From contig JAHHIH010000011.1 of the NCBI GenBank assembly GCA_019358835.1, forward strand, positions 62,001 to 126,000: a DNA stretch of 64,000 nucleotides. Reading direction: 5' to 3'. The stretch comes from Tildeniella torsiva UHER 1998/13D (GTDB lineage Bacteria > Cyanobacteriota > Cyanobacteriia > Phormidesmidales > Phormidesmidaceae). Position numbers and translations under genes: made by a program. Shown here one piece after another: positions 16,078 through 26,258 of this stretch (positions are counted from its first letter, which is position 1; the number at the start of each line of letters is the position of its first letter). The notes under the pieces are model-generated. The model saw nothing but the letters and a program-made list of their open reading frames with translations, did not search any database and was not told the origin of the DNA.

Positions 16078-18614
16078 CAAACCTTAATTGACGACACGTT
16101 TAGTCCGGCCTGGGCCTGAACGTACTCTTTGAGTTCGACGTGGACGGGAGTGGTGTGCCAGATCTGCTGGCAGTATTCGCGGATGGAGCGATCGCTCGAA
16201 AATTTGCCAATGCGGGCCACGTTGAGAATCGACATGCGCGTCCAGTGGTCTGGGTTGCGGTAGGCTTGGTCTACGGTGGCCTGGCAGTCGATGTAGGCCT
16301 GGTAGTCGGCCAGCAGCAGATAGGGGTCGCTCTGCAGCAGGCTGGCGACCAGCGGCTCAAACAGCCCCGTATCGCCTCCCGAGAAAAAGCCCGAGCGGAT
16401 CAGGTTGATCACTTCTTGCAGCTCGGGGTTTTGGTTGTAATAGTCCCACGGGTTGTAGCCTCTGGTTTTCAGCTCCATCACCTCTTTGGCGGTGAGCCCA
16501 AACAAAAAGAAATTTTCGGCCCCTACCTCTTCGCGAATTTCAACGTTAGCGCCATCCAGGGTGCCGATGGTCAGGGCACCGTTCATAGAAAATTTCATGT
16601 TGCCGGTGCCCGATGCCTCTAAGCCAGCGGTAGAGATTTGCTCAGAAAGATCGGCGGCGGGGTACACCCGCTGGCTGTTGGTGACGTTGTAGTCGGGCAA
16701 AAACACCACCTTAAGCCGGTCTTGAACGGCGGGGTCGTTGTTGATGACGGTGGCTACGGAGTTGATCAGCTTGATGATCAGCTTGGCCATGGCATAGCCC
16801 GGTGCGGCCTTGCCGCCAAAGATAAAGGTGCGGGGGGCAATCTCCAGGTTGGGGTTTTGGCGCAGGCGATCGTACAGGGTAATGATGTGCAGCACGTTGA
16901 GGTGCTGCCGCTTGTACTCGTGCAGCCGCTTGACCTGCACATCGAACAGCGAGTCGGGGTTGAGGGTAACGCCGCACCTCTCTTGGATCAGCCGGGTCAG
17001 ATTGGCCTTGCGCTCCTGCTTGACCTGCCGCCACGCCTCTTGAAAGCCCCTGTCTTCCAGGGAATTTTCGAGCTGCCTCAGCTCCTCCAGGTGGCGAATC
17101 CAGTGGGTGCCAATTTTGTCGCTAATCAGCAGGGCCAGGCTGGGGTTGCTCAGCACCATCCAGCGGCGCGGGGTCACCCCGTTGGTAACGTTGCGAATTT
17201 TGTCGGGCCAGAGTTCGTGAAAATCTTTGAGGACGGTCTGCTTGAGCAGGTCTGAGTGGAGTGCGGCAACGCCGTTGATGGCATGGCCGCCAACGCAGGC
17301 CAGGTTGGCCATGCGCACGTAGCGTGGCCCCTGCTCATCGATCAGCGACATGCGCGACAGCTTGCCAGGGTCGTTGAAATACTGGACGCGGATTTTGTCG
17401 AGAAAGCGCTGGTTGATTTCGAGAATGATTTCGAGGTGGCGGGGCAGTAGGCGGCCAAACAGGTCGAGGGGCCATTTCTCTAGCGCTTCGGGCAGCAGGG
17501 TGTGGTTGGTGTAGGCAAAGGTCTGCTGGGTAATCTCCCAGGCGGTGACCCAGTCGATGTTGTGCTCATCGACCAGCAGGCGCATCAGCTCGGCGACACC
17601 GATGGAGGGGTGGGTATCGTTGAGCTGCACCGTAAATTTTTCGTGGAAGGTGTCGAGGGTGCGGCCCGCCGTCAGGTGAAGGCGAATCATGTCTTGCAGG
17701 GCGCAGGAGACGAAGAAATACTGCTGTTCTAGGCGCAGCTGCTTGCCCTGGGCCTGTTCATCGTTGGGGTAGAGCACCTTGCTGATGTTTTCGGAGGTGA
17801 CTTTTTGGTTGACGGCCCCGTAGTAGTCGCCCACGTTGAACGCCTGGAAGTTAAAGCTTTCGACGGCTTCAGCCGTCCACAGGCGCAGGGTGTTGGCGGT
17901 GTTGACCCGGTAGCCCAAAATGGCGGTGTCGTAGGGAATGCCCTTGATTAGCTGGTGGGGAATCCAGCGCACGCGGTAGCGGCCATCGGAGTCGGTGTAG
18001 CCCTCGGTGCGGCCTCCCAACCCCACGTTGACGGAGGCTTCGGGACGGGCGATCTCCCAGGGGTTGCCGTGCTGGAGCCACTTGTCGGTGACTTCGACCT
18101 GCCAGCCGTCGCGGATCTGCTGGTCGAAAATGCCGAACTCGTAGCGAATGCCGTAGCCAATGGCCGGAATTTCGAGGGTGGCGAGGGAATCCATGTAGCA
18201 GGCAGCGAGGCGACCCAGGCCGCCGTTGCCCAGACCGGGCTCTTCTTCTTGGGCAATTAAATGTTGCAGGTTGAGGCCCGACTCTTCGACGGCTTGGCGC
18301 ACCTCGTCTTCGATGCCCAGGTTGATCAGGTTGTTGCCCAAGTGGGGGCCGAGCAAAAATTCGGCGGAGAGGTAGGAGACAATGCGCACCTCGGGGCGCA
18401 GGTAGTTGCGCTGGGAGTTGAGCCAGCGCTGGAGCATGCGATCGCGCACCGTATAGGCCAGGGCCATATAAAAGTCGTTGCGGGTGGCCACCTCGGGCCA
18501 CTTGCCCTGGATGTAGAAGAGGTTGTCGGCCATGGCCCGCCGCAGGGTTTCGATGCTGAGGCCGGTGCGATCGTCTTCAACCTGGATGTGGGGCTGATCC
18601 ATGGAGGCTGTCAT
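16077..18614 (-). CDS. glgP: Glycogen phosphorylase
   Basis: Phosphorolyses alpha-1,4 glucan chains to glucose 1-phosphate. The 845-residue protein has family length; the active-site entrance region QEEEPGLGNGGLGRLAACY, and the PLP-lysine block EASGTGNMKFSMNGALTIG followed by TLDGANVEI are all present. AGGAG seven bases before the ATG supports the start. It works with phosphoglucomutase, encoded 5 kb away, to move stored glucan into central metabolism. Two near-identical ATGAAAGG-TTTA blocks at about 18694-18726, upstream of the start, may be regulatory. Confidence 0.98.
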   Translation of the reverse strand: MTASMDQPHIQVEDDRTGLSIETLRRAMADNLFYIQGKWPEVATRNDFYMALAYTVRDRMLQRWLNSQRNYLRPEVRIVSYLSAEFLLGPHLGNNLINLGIEDEVRQAVEESGLNLQHLIAQEEEPGLGNGGLGRLAACYMDSLATLEIPAIGYGIRYEFGIFDQQIRDGWQVEVTDKWLQHGNPWEIARPEASVNVGLGGRTEGYTDSDGRYRVRWIPHQLIKGIPYDTAILGYRVNTANTLRLWTAEAVESFNFQAFNVGDYYGAVNQKVTSENISKVLYPNDEQAQGKQLRLEQQYFFVSCALQDMIRLHLTAGRTLDTFHEKFTVQLNDTHPSIGVAELMRLLVDEHNIDWVTAWEITQQTFAYTNHTLLPEALEKWPLDLFGRLLPRHLEIILEINQRFLDKIRVQYFNDPGKLSRMSLIDEQGPRYVRMANLACVGGHAINGVAALHSDLLKQTVLKDFHELWPDKIRNVTNGVTPRRWMVLSNPSLALLISDKIGTHWIRHLEELRQLENSLEDRGFQEAWRQVKQERKANLTRLIQERCGVTLNPDSLFDVQVKRLHEYKRQHLNVLHIITLYDRLRQNPNLEIAPRTFIFGGKAAPGYAMAKLIIKLINSVATVINNDPAVQDRLKVVFLPDYNVTNSQRVYPAADLSEQISTAGLEASGTGNMKFSMNGALTIGTLDGANVEIREEVGAENFFLFGLTAKEVMELKTRGYNPWDYYNQNPELQEVINLIRSGFFSGGDTGLFEPLVASLLQSDPYLLLADYQAYIDCQATVDQAYRNPDHWTRMSILNVARIGKFSSDRSIREYCQQIWHTTPVHVELKEYVQAQAGLNVSSIKV

Positions 18615-18792
18615 TGGGAACTCCTGAACCGGGGCAGAACGTATGGATAGCCTAAGCTGCGATTTCTAGTTTCCGCCACTTTAAAGGAGCTAGGTGATGA
18701 AAGGGTTTAGTCTATGAAAGGTTTAAGGTTCGACAGCGCCGGGTTATGGGTTGGGCAGCTCTGACAGCGCAGATGTGCTCTAGCAATTCAGC

Positions 18793-18815
18793 GTTCCCGC
18801 GCAGAGCGTGGGAAC
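18793..18815. repeat. REP-like hairpin GTTCCCGCGC/GCGTGGGAAC
   Basis: A 10-bp stem with one G-T pair and a three-base loop (18793-18802 with 18806-18815). Its sequence is of the well-known kind 'GTTCCC...GGGAAC' found between genes in many cyanobacteria. It lies between divergent glgP and the DUF4160 gene. Confidence 0.7.
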
Positions 18816-18885
18816 AGGCCTGTCCTGACTGGCGGGTGGTGGGACAATAGAATAGGCCAACGACTGCCGTAGTAAATGACCAGCG

Positions 18886-19137
18886 ATGCCAATCTTGCTC
18901 CGGGACAAGAATTTGAGAGTCTTGGTTAACCCTGGCGATCATAATCCTTTACATGTTCATGTCATCAGCCCTGAATTTGAAGTAAAAATCGATATATCAG
19001 GCGAGGAGGCTTGCGTGTTGGAGAAAGGTCAGAAACACCAAAATACGACTAACGCTAGACATACCAGAGCAGCCCTGGCGCTGTGCCAAGCCAACCTGCA
19101 ATATCTAAAAACAGAAGCCCAGAAGTATTATGCCTAG
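18886..19137 (+). CDS. DUF4160 domain protein
   Basis: An 83-residue protein with the DUF4160 pattern: MPILLRDKNLRVLVNPGDHNPLHVHV, containing the His-rich 'GDHNPxHxHV' motif, then a beta strand FEVKIDISGEEACVLEKG and a C-terminal helix. DUF4160 genes are very often followed by DUF2442 genes, as here; toxin/antitoxin behaviour has been proposed for such pairs. Its stop overlaps the next start by 8 bases. Confidence 0.88.
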   Translation: MPILLRDKNLRVLVNPGDHNPLHVHVISPEFEVKIDISGEEACVLEKGQKHQNTTNARHTRAALALCQANLQYLKTEAQKYYA

Positions 19138-19444
19138 CGAAGAATTTACGCTGGCCGAGAGCGTTATCTATGACGCAACTACCCGAGAAGTCGTTGTGAC
19201 TCTCAGAGACAGCTCTCGCCATGCTTGGCCTGTGAGGTTGCTAGAAATGGTACAGAGTGGAGCCGATGCCTGGTTGCCGTTGGCAGGGTTGACGGATGAG
19301 CAACTGGCCAATGTGGAGGTGTATGGTGGCGGACAATATATTCTGTGGGATGAGCTGGGTCAGGTCTTTAAGGTTTCTGATTTGCTAGCTGGGGTCTATG
19401 GGCGCGAAGAATGGATGAAAAAGCTCATGGCCATGACCAAGTAA
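19130..19444 (+). CDS. DUF2442 domain protein
   Basis: A 104-residue protein with the DUF2442 pattern: a beta-rich core (REVVVTLRDSSRHAWPV) and LPLAGLTDEQLANVEVYGGGQYILWDEL, of which WDELGQVFKVSDLL is the usual ending. Some DUF2442 proteins resemble DNA-binding antitoxins. It overlaps the DUF4160 gene and closes that two-gene unit. It stands at the left edge of the accessory patch that includes the NB-ARC/TPR gene. Confidence 0.85.
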   Translation: MPSEEFTLAESVIYDATTREVVVTLRDSSRHAWPVRLLEMVQSGADAWLPLAGLTDEQLANVEVYGGGQYILWDELGQVFKVSDLLAGVYGREEWMKKLMAMTK

Positions 19445-19695
19445 CCTGCCTCCCTATTGTGCATCCCCACACTCCAACATGGGGGCGAGCTCAGGCAAGA
19501 TACGTTACCTACTGGCTGGGTTGGCTTAAGGCCGAGAACGCCCCACCCGCTGACCTGATACTTCTACGGGGTTTAGCGTGCCGTTAGTGACCTGGTGCTC
19601 TCAGTGTTTTTGCGGTCACACTTAACAACAATGCGGGCTGCGCCTCAAAGAATGAGGATGTTGCTTTAGAAAAGGCGGGTGTTGATTGAAAACAG

Positions 19696-19992
19696 GTGAA
19701 TGAATTCGATGAATAGGAACCCATTCATAATAAACACTTTCATTTTTATTTAGATCACGAAAGTGATCCTTATAAATCACGAGATGAATTCAATGATCAT
19801 CAAGGTGAATTCAATGATCATGGTCATGAATTCAATAAACACGCGGATGAATTCGACCAACGCTTTGATTTTGGGCTAGATCGCGAGGGTGTTTTGGCTC
19901 AAGCAGAGCGTGAATTCGAGCAGCGACTGGCTGTATTCGAGGTGTGGGGTGCGATCGCAGCGTTCCCCTTGCAGCCCATCCTTGAGAGATAG
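19696..19992 (+). pseudogene. Decayed heptad-repeat (coiled-coil) gene
   Basis: In one reading frame from GTG 19696 to TAG 19990-19992 the sequence encodes seven-residue units of the form EF-(N/D)-x-(H/R)-x-x, such as EFNDHQG, EFNDHGH, EFNKHAD, EFEQRLA. GAATTC occurs at 19702, 19786, 19807, 19828, 19849 and 19912, all multiples of 21 bases apart. The frame is broken by TAG at 19714, and after that stop there is no ATG. This looks like the relic of a gene for a coiled-coil heptad protein. The remainder of 19445-20055 shows no other gene. Confidence 0.5.
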
Positions 19993-20055
19993 CGTTGCGT
20001 AGCCAGCGGAGCCGAACAACTGGGTTATCTTTGGGGCAGGCTCTACGGCGACCCT

Positions 20056-22458
20056 ATGACCTCTGGTGAAGCATCTCAACCGCCCAAGCTATCTGCCATT
20101 CAGCGGCGCAATCTCTTTCGCACGCTGAGCGGGTTGCCGGGGCCGCAGTTTGGGGAGCTGGCCTTTAGCCTAAATCCGCCGACGGGGATTATTCCCCCCG
20201 CCGTTGCCGCCCAGGGAGATCGCACTTCTCTTTTATTGCAGTGGGCCGAGAGCACCGGCCCAGGGTTGGTGGTGGTGCAAGAACTGCTGAGCGAAATTTT
20301 GGGGGAACCCAACCCCGATGCACTAAACATCGCCAACGCTGGCCCCTTGTTTTTGGCTCCGCGCCGGAACCCGTTCTTTACGGGGCGAGAGGCGCTGCTA
20401 GAGCAGGTTCACCAGGCGATGGCAGCGGGGGAGCCAGCGGCCCTGAGCGGCCTGGGCGGCGTGGGCAAAACGCAGACGGCGGCAGAGTATGCCCATCGCT
20501 ACCGGAAGCAGTACAGCGCTGTGCTGTGGGTGCGGGCCGAAACTCAGGATGAGCTAATGTCGGGGCTGACGGCCCTGGCCCAAGACTTGGGGCTGGCGCT
20601 GAGCCAAGAGGCCGACCAGGCGGTGGTGGTGCAGGCGGTGAAGGGCTGGTTGAGCAAAAACACTGGCTGGCTGCTGGTGCTCGATAATGCCGACCACCTG
20701 GAGCTGGTGCGAGATTGGCTGTCGCTGGGCGACCAGGGCCACATTTTGTTGACCACTCGCGCCTCGGAGACGCGACCGCTGGCGGTGTGCGTGGCGGTGC
20801 TAAAGATGCCGCCGCAGGAGGGGGCGCTGTTTTTGCTGCGACGCAGTGGCAGGGTGGGCAAAGAGGGCACTTGGCAAGAGGCCACAGAGGCCGATCAAGC
20901 TTTGGCGCTGGCACTGTGCGCGCAGATGGATGGCCTACCGCTGGCCCTAGACCAGGCGGGGGCCTACATTTTAGAAACGCCCTCTAGCCTGAAGGAATAT
21001 TTGCGGCTTTATGAAACGGCTGGGCCGCAGCTATTGGCCCAGCGGGGAGACAACGCCCTTGACCACCCTTCGGTAACGATTACGTTTGGGCTGGCGGTGC
21101 AGGTGGCGAGCCAGCAGCTACCTGCGGTGGCGGCATTGTTGAATCTGTGTGCGTTTTTGCCCCCGGATGGCATTCCAGAAGAGGTGTTTAAAGACGGTGC
21201 AGCAGCGTTTGAGGAGCCGTTGCAGAGTGCCCTGGCCGAGCCGCTGAAGTACATGGCGCTGCTGCGCGAAGCGGGGCGGTTTTCGCTGGTGGTGCGCGAT
21301 GTGGAGGAGCAAACCTTTAGCGTGCATCGGCTGGTGCAGGAGGTGATTCGCGATGGGCTGGATGAGGCGGAGCAGGAAGCTCTAGTTCGGCAGTTGCTGG
21401 ATGCGATGAATGAGGCGTTTCCAGAGGTTGAGTTTGCGAATTGGTTGTTGTGCGATCGCTTGTTGCCTCACGCCCTGGCCCTAGTCAGTTGGCAACAGCG
21501 CTTTGCGATTGAGACTAAATCGGTTGGACGCCTGTTGAATCAAATTGCAGTTTATTTAGAGGTTCGTAGTCGCTACAGCGAGGCCAAGCCCCTCTATCAA
21601 GGAGCCCTGGCAATGTGGAAACGGCTGTTAAGCGACGAGCATCCCGATGTCGCCACCAGCCTCAACAATTTAGCGGGGCTCTACTGTAGTCAAGGTCGCT
21701 ACAGCGAAGCTGCCCCCCCTTACCAAGAGGCCCTAGTAATGCGCAAACGGCTGTTGGGCGATGAGCATCCTGATGTGGCTACTAGCCTCAACAATCTGGC
21801 GTTGCTCTACGACAAGCAAGGCCGCTACAGCGAGGCCGAACCCCTTTACCAAGAAGCCCTTGTGATAAAGAAACGGCTGTTGGGCGACGAGCATTCCTCT
21901 GTAGCCAATAGCTTAAATAATCTGGCGACGCTCTACAACAGTCAAGGCCGTTACAGTGAGGCAGAATCCCTCTACCAAGAAGCCCTGGAGATGCGCAAAC
22001 GGCTTTTGGGCGACGAGCATCCAGATGTCGCTCAAAGCCTCAACAATCTAGCGTTTCTCTACTACAGTCAAGGCCGTTACAATGAGACAGAACCCCTCTA
22101 CCAAGAAGCCCTGGAGATGCACAAACAACTGTTTGGCGACGAGCATCCCTCTATAGCTCTTAGCCTTAACAATTTGGCGGCGCTCCACGACAGTCAAGGC
22201 CACTACAGTGAGGCAGAACCTCTCTACCAAGAGGCCCTGGCGATGCACAAACAGCTTTTGGGCAACGAGCATCCAGATGTCGCTCAAAGCCTCAACAATT
22301 TGGCCTATCTCTACTACAATCAAGGCCGCTATGGGGAGGCCGAACCCCTCTACCAAGACGCCCTGGCGATGTCCAGACGGCTGTTGGGCGACGAGCATCC
22401 ATACACTAAGGCTACTCAGCGTAATTTGGAACACTTGCAGCAAAGGCAAGAGTTTTGA
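20056..22458 (+). CDS. EAD-like / NB-ARC / TPR (NLR-like) protein
   Basis: An 800-residue STAND NTPase. Residues 12-83 are a small helical domain (LPGPQFGELAFSLNPP, LLLQWAESTGPG) resembling the effector-associated domains that recruit partners through like-like contacts. The NB-ARC core has the P-loop GLGGVGKT (132-139), Walker B WLLVLDNAD (205-213), sensor LLTTR (231-235) and GLPLA (293-297). Residues 491-784 are seven 42-residue kinesin-light-chain-type TPRs. No effector domain is fused, so an effector with a matching domain would have to be encoded elsewhere. Such proteins are known or proposed in antiphage immunity and programmed death; this role is inferred here. Confidence 0.88.
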   Translation: MTSGEASQPPKLSAIQRRNLFRTLSGLPGPQFGELAFSLNPPTGIIPPAVAAQGDRTSLLLQWAESTGPGLVVVQELLSEILGEPNPDALNIANAGPLFLAPRRNPFFTGREALLEQVHQAMAAGEPAALSGLGGVGKTQTAAEYAHRYRKQYSAVLWVRAETQDELMSGLTALAQDLGLALSQEADQAVVVQAVKGWLSKNTGWLLVLDNADHLELVRDWLSLGDQGHILLTTRASETRPLAVCVAVLKMPPQEGALFLLRRSGRVGKEGTWQEATEADQALALALCAQMDGLPLALDQAGAYILETPSSLKEYLRLYETAGPQLLAQRGDNALDHPSVTITFGLAVQVASQQLPAVAALLNLCAFLPPDGIPEEVFKDGAAAFEEPLQSALAEPLKYMALLREAGRFSLVVRDVEEQTFSVHRLVQEVIRDGLDEAEQEALVRQLLDAMNEAFPEVEFANWLLCDRLLPHALALVSWQQRFAIETKSVGRLLNQIAVYLEVRSRYSEAKPLYQGALAMWKRLLSDEHPDVATSLNNLAGLYCSQGRYSEAAPPYQEALVMRKRLLGDEHPDVATSLNNLALLYDKQGRYSEAEPLYQEALVIKKRLLGDEHSSVANSLNNLATLYNSQGRYSEAESLYQEALEMRKRLLGDEHPDVAQSLNNLAFLYYSQGRYNETEPLYQEALEMHKQLFGDEHPSIALSLNNLAALHDSQGHYSEAEPLYQEALAMHKQLLGNEHPDVAQSLNNLAYLYYNQGRYGEAEPLYQDALAMSRRLLGDEHPYTKATQRNLEHLQQRQEF
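21526..22407 (+). repeat. Seven tandem 126-bp TPR-encoding repeats
   Basis: Seven consecutive 126-bp units encode 42-residue TPRs, each containing SLNNLA-LY, QGRYSEAEPLYQEAL and LLGDEHP. Repeats 2-7 are closely similar in DNA as well as protein, which indicates recent duplication or gene conversion; repeat 1 is more divergent. Copy number change by recombination is likely between strains. Confidence 0.85.
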
Positions 22459-22679
22459 GCTTTGTAGGGCAGACACCGTTTGCCCTGCCCCATCAGTGCA
22501 ACCAAATAGGTTTGGGTGAGGGAGGTGAGGCGTACCCCCTGCGGAGGGCGTAGATCTTGCATTGTTCAACGGAGGTAACGGCGCGAAATCCACGGGTGCC
22601 ACCCATTTTTTGGGTGATGTCATAGCCCAATGAAATGCCCTCAAACCTGTAGCATTTTTAACTTGCGCTCAGCTAAAGG

Positions 22680-22872
22680 ATAGGGTATTTTTGCTGAATG
22701 GCTGTGTGTGTGCAGCTGTGCTTCCCAAAAATTTAGTCAAACGCCACTGGAAGGTGCTTGCAACACCAACCAGCGGCTGACCCCTCCGACAGGTCTGAGC
22801 TGTCTCGGAGGCTAGGGCTATTATTGCCCAGGCCGCCCCGAACTGCGCAACGTCTGGGGCGGCTAAGTTTTT
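22680..22872 (+). ncRNA. Candidate structured RNA or leader
   Basis: This is part of the 454-base gap 22459-22912. It contains a bulged hairpin (CCTCCGACAG with CTGTCTCGGAGG, about 22784-22811) followed by a terminator-like stem ending in a T-run. No known riboswitch could be recognised: a GCCACTG string at about 22744 is B12-box-like, but the B12-riboswitch core AGTCAGG..CCTGCC is absent. It could be a small RNA or an attenuator leader of the following gene. Confidence 0.35.
22832..22872 (+). terminator. Strong terminator or attenuator upstream of 22913
   Basis: GCCGCCCC (22832-22839) pairs with GGGGCGGC (22856-22863), followed by TAAGTTTTT. Because it lies only 40 bases before the next plus-strand gene, it is either the end of an upstream transcript with a very short promoter gap, or an attenuator. 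Confidence 0.6.
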
Positions 22873-22906
22873 GGGATTCCTTATCCACCCTCAAAAAAGG
22901 AATCCC
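22873..22906 (+). promoter_or_regulatory. Hairpin covering the ribosome binding site
   Basis: GGGATTCCTT (22873-22882) is the exact complement of AAGGAATCCC (22897-22906). The AAGGA Shine-Dalgarno of the gene starting at 22913 lies inside the 3' arm, so the hairpin would hide it. This suggests translational control. Confidence 0.55.
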
Positions 22907-22912
22907 TTAACT

Positions 22913-23197
22913 ATGTTGTGTTTGCCATATTTGGTGTCGTCTGCCCGTCGAGGCGAGGCGACCAGTCCGCTGCTGCTGGCGAATCCTGAAGCCCAGCCGG
23001 GGCGCGAACGATTGCGCCATCTGGTCATTGGCCCGCCCGAAGGGGTGCGAGCCACCATCAACCTGCTGGATGTGCTGCACTATGCCGACCAGGCCACCTG
23101 GAGCCAGTTGATTACCATTCCAGAATCGGGAATTTTGATTACCCCGGAGCAGGGAGAGGTGTTTAGTCTGCTGAGACGCGACAGGCCAGTAGACTAA
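22913..23197 (+). CDS. Conserved hypothetical protein
   Basis: A 94-residue protein, unrecognised, starting MLCLPYLVSSARRGEA and containing RLRHLVIGPPEGVRATINLLDVLHYADQATW; the spacing of hydrophobic residues suggests a compact alpha/beta fold. The ATG at 22913 follows AAGGA at good distance; the longer frame from 22871 would run through the hairpins. It is convergent with pgm, with a palindromic terminator between them. Confidence 0.65.
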   Translation: MLCLPYLVSSARRGEATSPLLLANPEAQPGRERLRHLVIGPPEGVRATINLLDVLHYADQATWSQLITIPESGILITPEQGEVFSLLRRDRPVD

Positions 23198-23207
23198 TCA
23201 GAAGCTT

Positions 23208-23240
23208 AGATCCCCGAGTTCTTGAAGAACTCGGGGATCT
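23208..23240. terminator. Bidirectional palindromic terminator
   Basis: A perfect 16-bp inverted repeat (23208-23223 with 23225-23240), built on CCCCGAGTTCTT. The sequence type, CCCCGAGTTCTT..AAGAACTCGGGG, is a palindrome often seen between cyanobacterial genes. It lies between two convergent genes. Confidence 0.8.
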
Positions 23241-23246
23241 GAATGC

Positions 23247-25004
<1,758 letters not shown>

Positions 25005-25062
25005 TCAGGAATTGGCAGTTCGCCAGGTGTAGCTGTTCTAAAGCCCCCAATCTCCTGCATCT

Positions 25063-26037
25063 ATGACTCATCAACTGCTGAGTTCGACGCAATCGCGCCC
25101 CAGTATTGGCCACGCTGATTTACCTGCGATCGCCGCCTTTTACGAGCTCTGCGAGCAAGTTGACCAGCTCGACGACGCCCCCACTCTCGCCGACCTCCAG
25201 CGCCGCCTCGATAACCCACCCCCCGACGGCAGCCACCAGCGTCAGCTTTGGGAAACCCCCGAGGGCGAGCTGGTAGGCCTGGTTTCTCTGTGGCTAGACG
25301 ACCCCACCGACATCGTGCTAGAAGGCTGGGCGGGAGTCTTTGTGCACCCCGCCTGGCGCGGTGCTCATCTAGAAGCTGAACTGCTGAGCTGGGCCGAGCA
25401 GCGGGTGCGGGAGCAGGCCACCGTCGCCCAGCGCCCCGCCAAACTCTACGCCGGAGTCAGAGCCAATGCGCCCTACTACCGGGCCATATACGAGACGGCG
25501 AACTACGAGGTTATTCGCCGGTTTCACACCATGCAGCGATCGCTGAGCGCACCCATTCCTCAACCGCAGTTTCCCCAGGGCTTTACCTCACGCCCGACTA
25601 ACGCCGCCGAAGCCGAAGCTTGGATCGCTCTGTACAACCAAAGCTTTGTCGATCACTGGCACTTTACGCCAATGACCCTGCGCGATCGCGAGTTTCAGCT
25701 CGCCTACCCCACCTACCAGCCCGAGCTAGACTGGGTGGCCGTGGCCCCCGACGGCACCCTGGCCGGGTTCTGCGACGCTGAGATCGACCATGACGAGAAT
25801 GCCCTCAAGCAGCGCCAAGAAGGCTGGATTGGCTTGCTGGGCACTCGCCGGGGCTACCGCCGCCAGGGGTTGGCGCGGGCAATGCTGCTGCAAGGGCTGC
25901 ATCAGCTCCAGGCGGCAGGCATGGCAACGGCTCTGCTGGGGGTTGATACCCAAAACCCCAACCAGGCCATGGGACTGTACGAATCTGTAGGATTCCAGGT
26001 CAAAGAAAGCTCTGTGACCTACCAGAAACAGCTATAA
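25063..26037 (+). CDS. Tandem GNAT-domain N-acetyltransferase
   Basis: A 324-residue protein with two GNAT-like halves, an architecture shared with mycothiol-synthase-like proteins. The first half (about 1-155) contains VLEGWAGVFVHPAWRG but a weak acetyl-CoA loop. The second (about 170-320) has the acetyl-CoA pyrophosphate loop RRGYRRQGLARAML and a final ALGLYES-like element (QAMGLYESVGFQ). The substrate cannot be told; cyanobacteria do not make mycothiol. Monocistronic. Confidence 0.85.
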   Translation: MTHQLLSSTQSRPSIGHADLPAIAAFYELCEQVDQLDDAPTLADLQRRLDNPPPDGSHQRQLWETPEGELVGLVSLWLDDPTDIVLEGWAGVFVHPAWRGAHLEAELLSWAEQRVREQATVAQRPAKLYAGVRANAPYYRAIYETANYEVIRRFHTMQRSLSAPIPQPQFPQGFTSRPTNAAEAEAWIALYNQSFVDHWHFTPMTLRDREFQLAYPTYQPELDWVAVAPDGTLAGFCDAEIDHDENALKQRQEGWIGLLGTRRGYRRQGLARAMLLQGLHQLQAAGMATALLGVDTQNPNQAMGLYESVGFQVKESSVTYQKQL

Positions 26038-26258
26038 ATCCAGGTAGTCCCAAGTCTTGATTATCTTCTGCCAGTCAATTTTCTATTCTCTTCTCTCAAC
26101 CATGTCTTGCAATTTTAAGGCGTGCGAATTAATCCATGATTTGGTTAAGAAAAGGAGAATAATCACCCCTAAACCTCGGCTGATTCCTAAGATCGTAGAA
26201 TGGTTGTGATTGAGTCTTGCTCTAGCTTTTCACTGGGTAGTCGTAGGGAGTTAACGCT

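Noticed and set aside
19786-19860. CRISPR-like regular spacing of GAATTC
   Set aside because: The spacing is 21 bases and explained by heptad codons; no 20+ base repeat.
19717-19992. Treating the heptad-repeat frame as an intact gene
   Set aside because: There is no ATG/GTG/TTG start with a ribosome binding site after the stop at 19714, and the N-terminal half is interrupted by that stop.
22720-22760. Cobalamin riboswitch ahead of 22913
   Set aside because: Only a GCCACTG string matches; the core AGTCAGG..CCTGCC element is absent.
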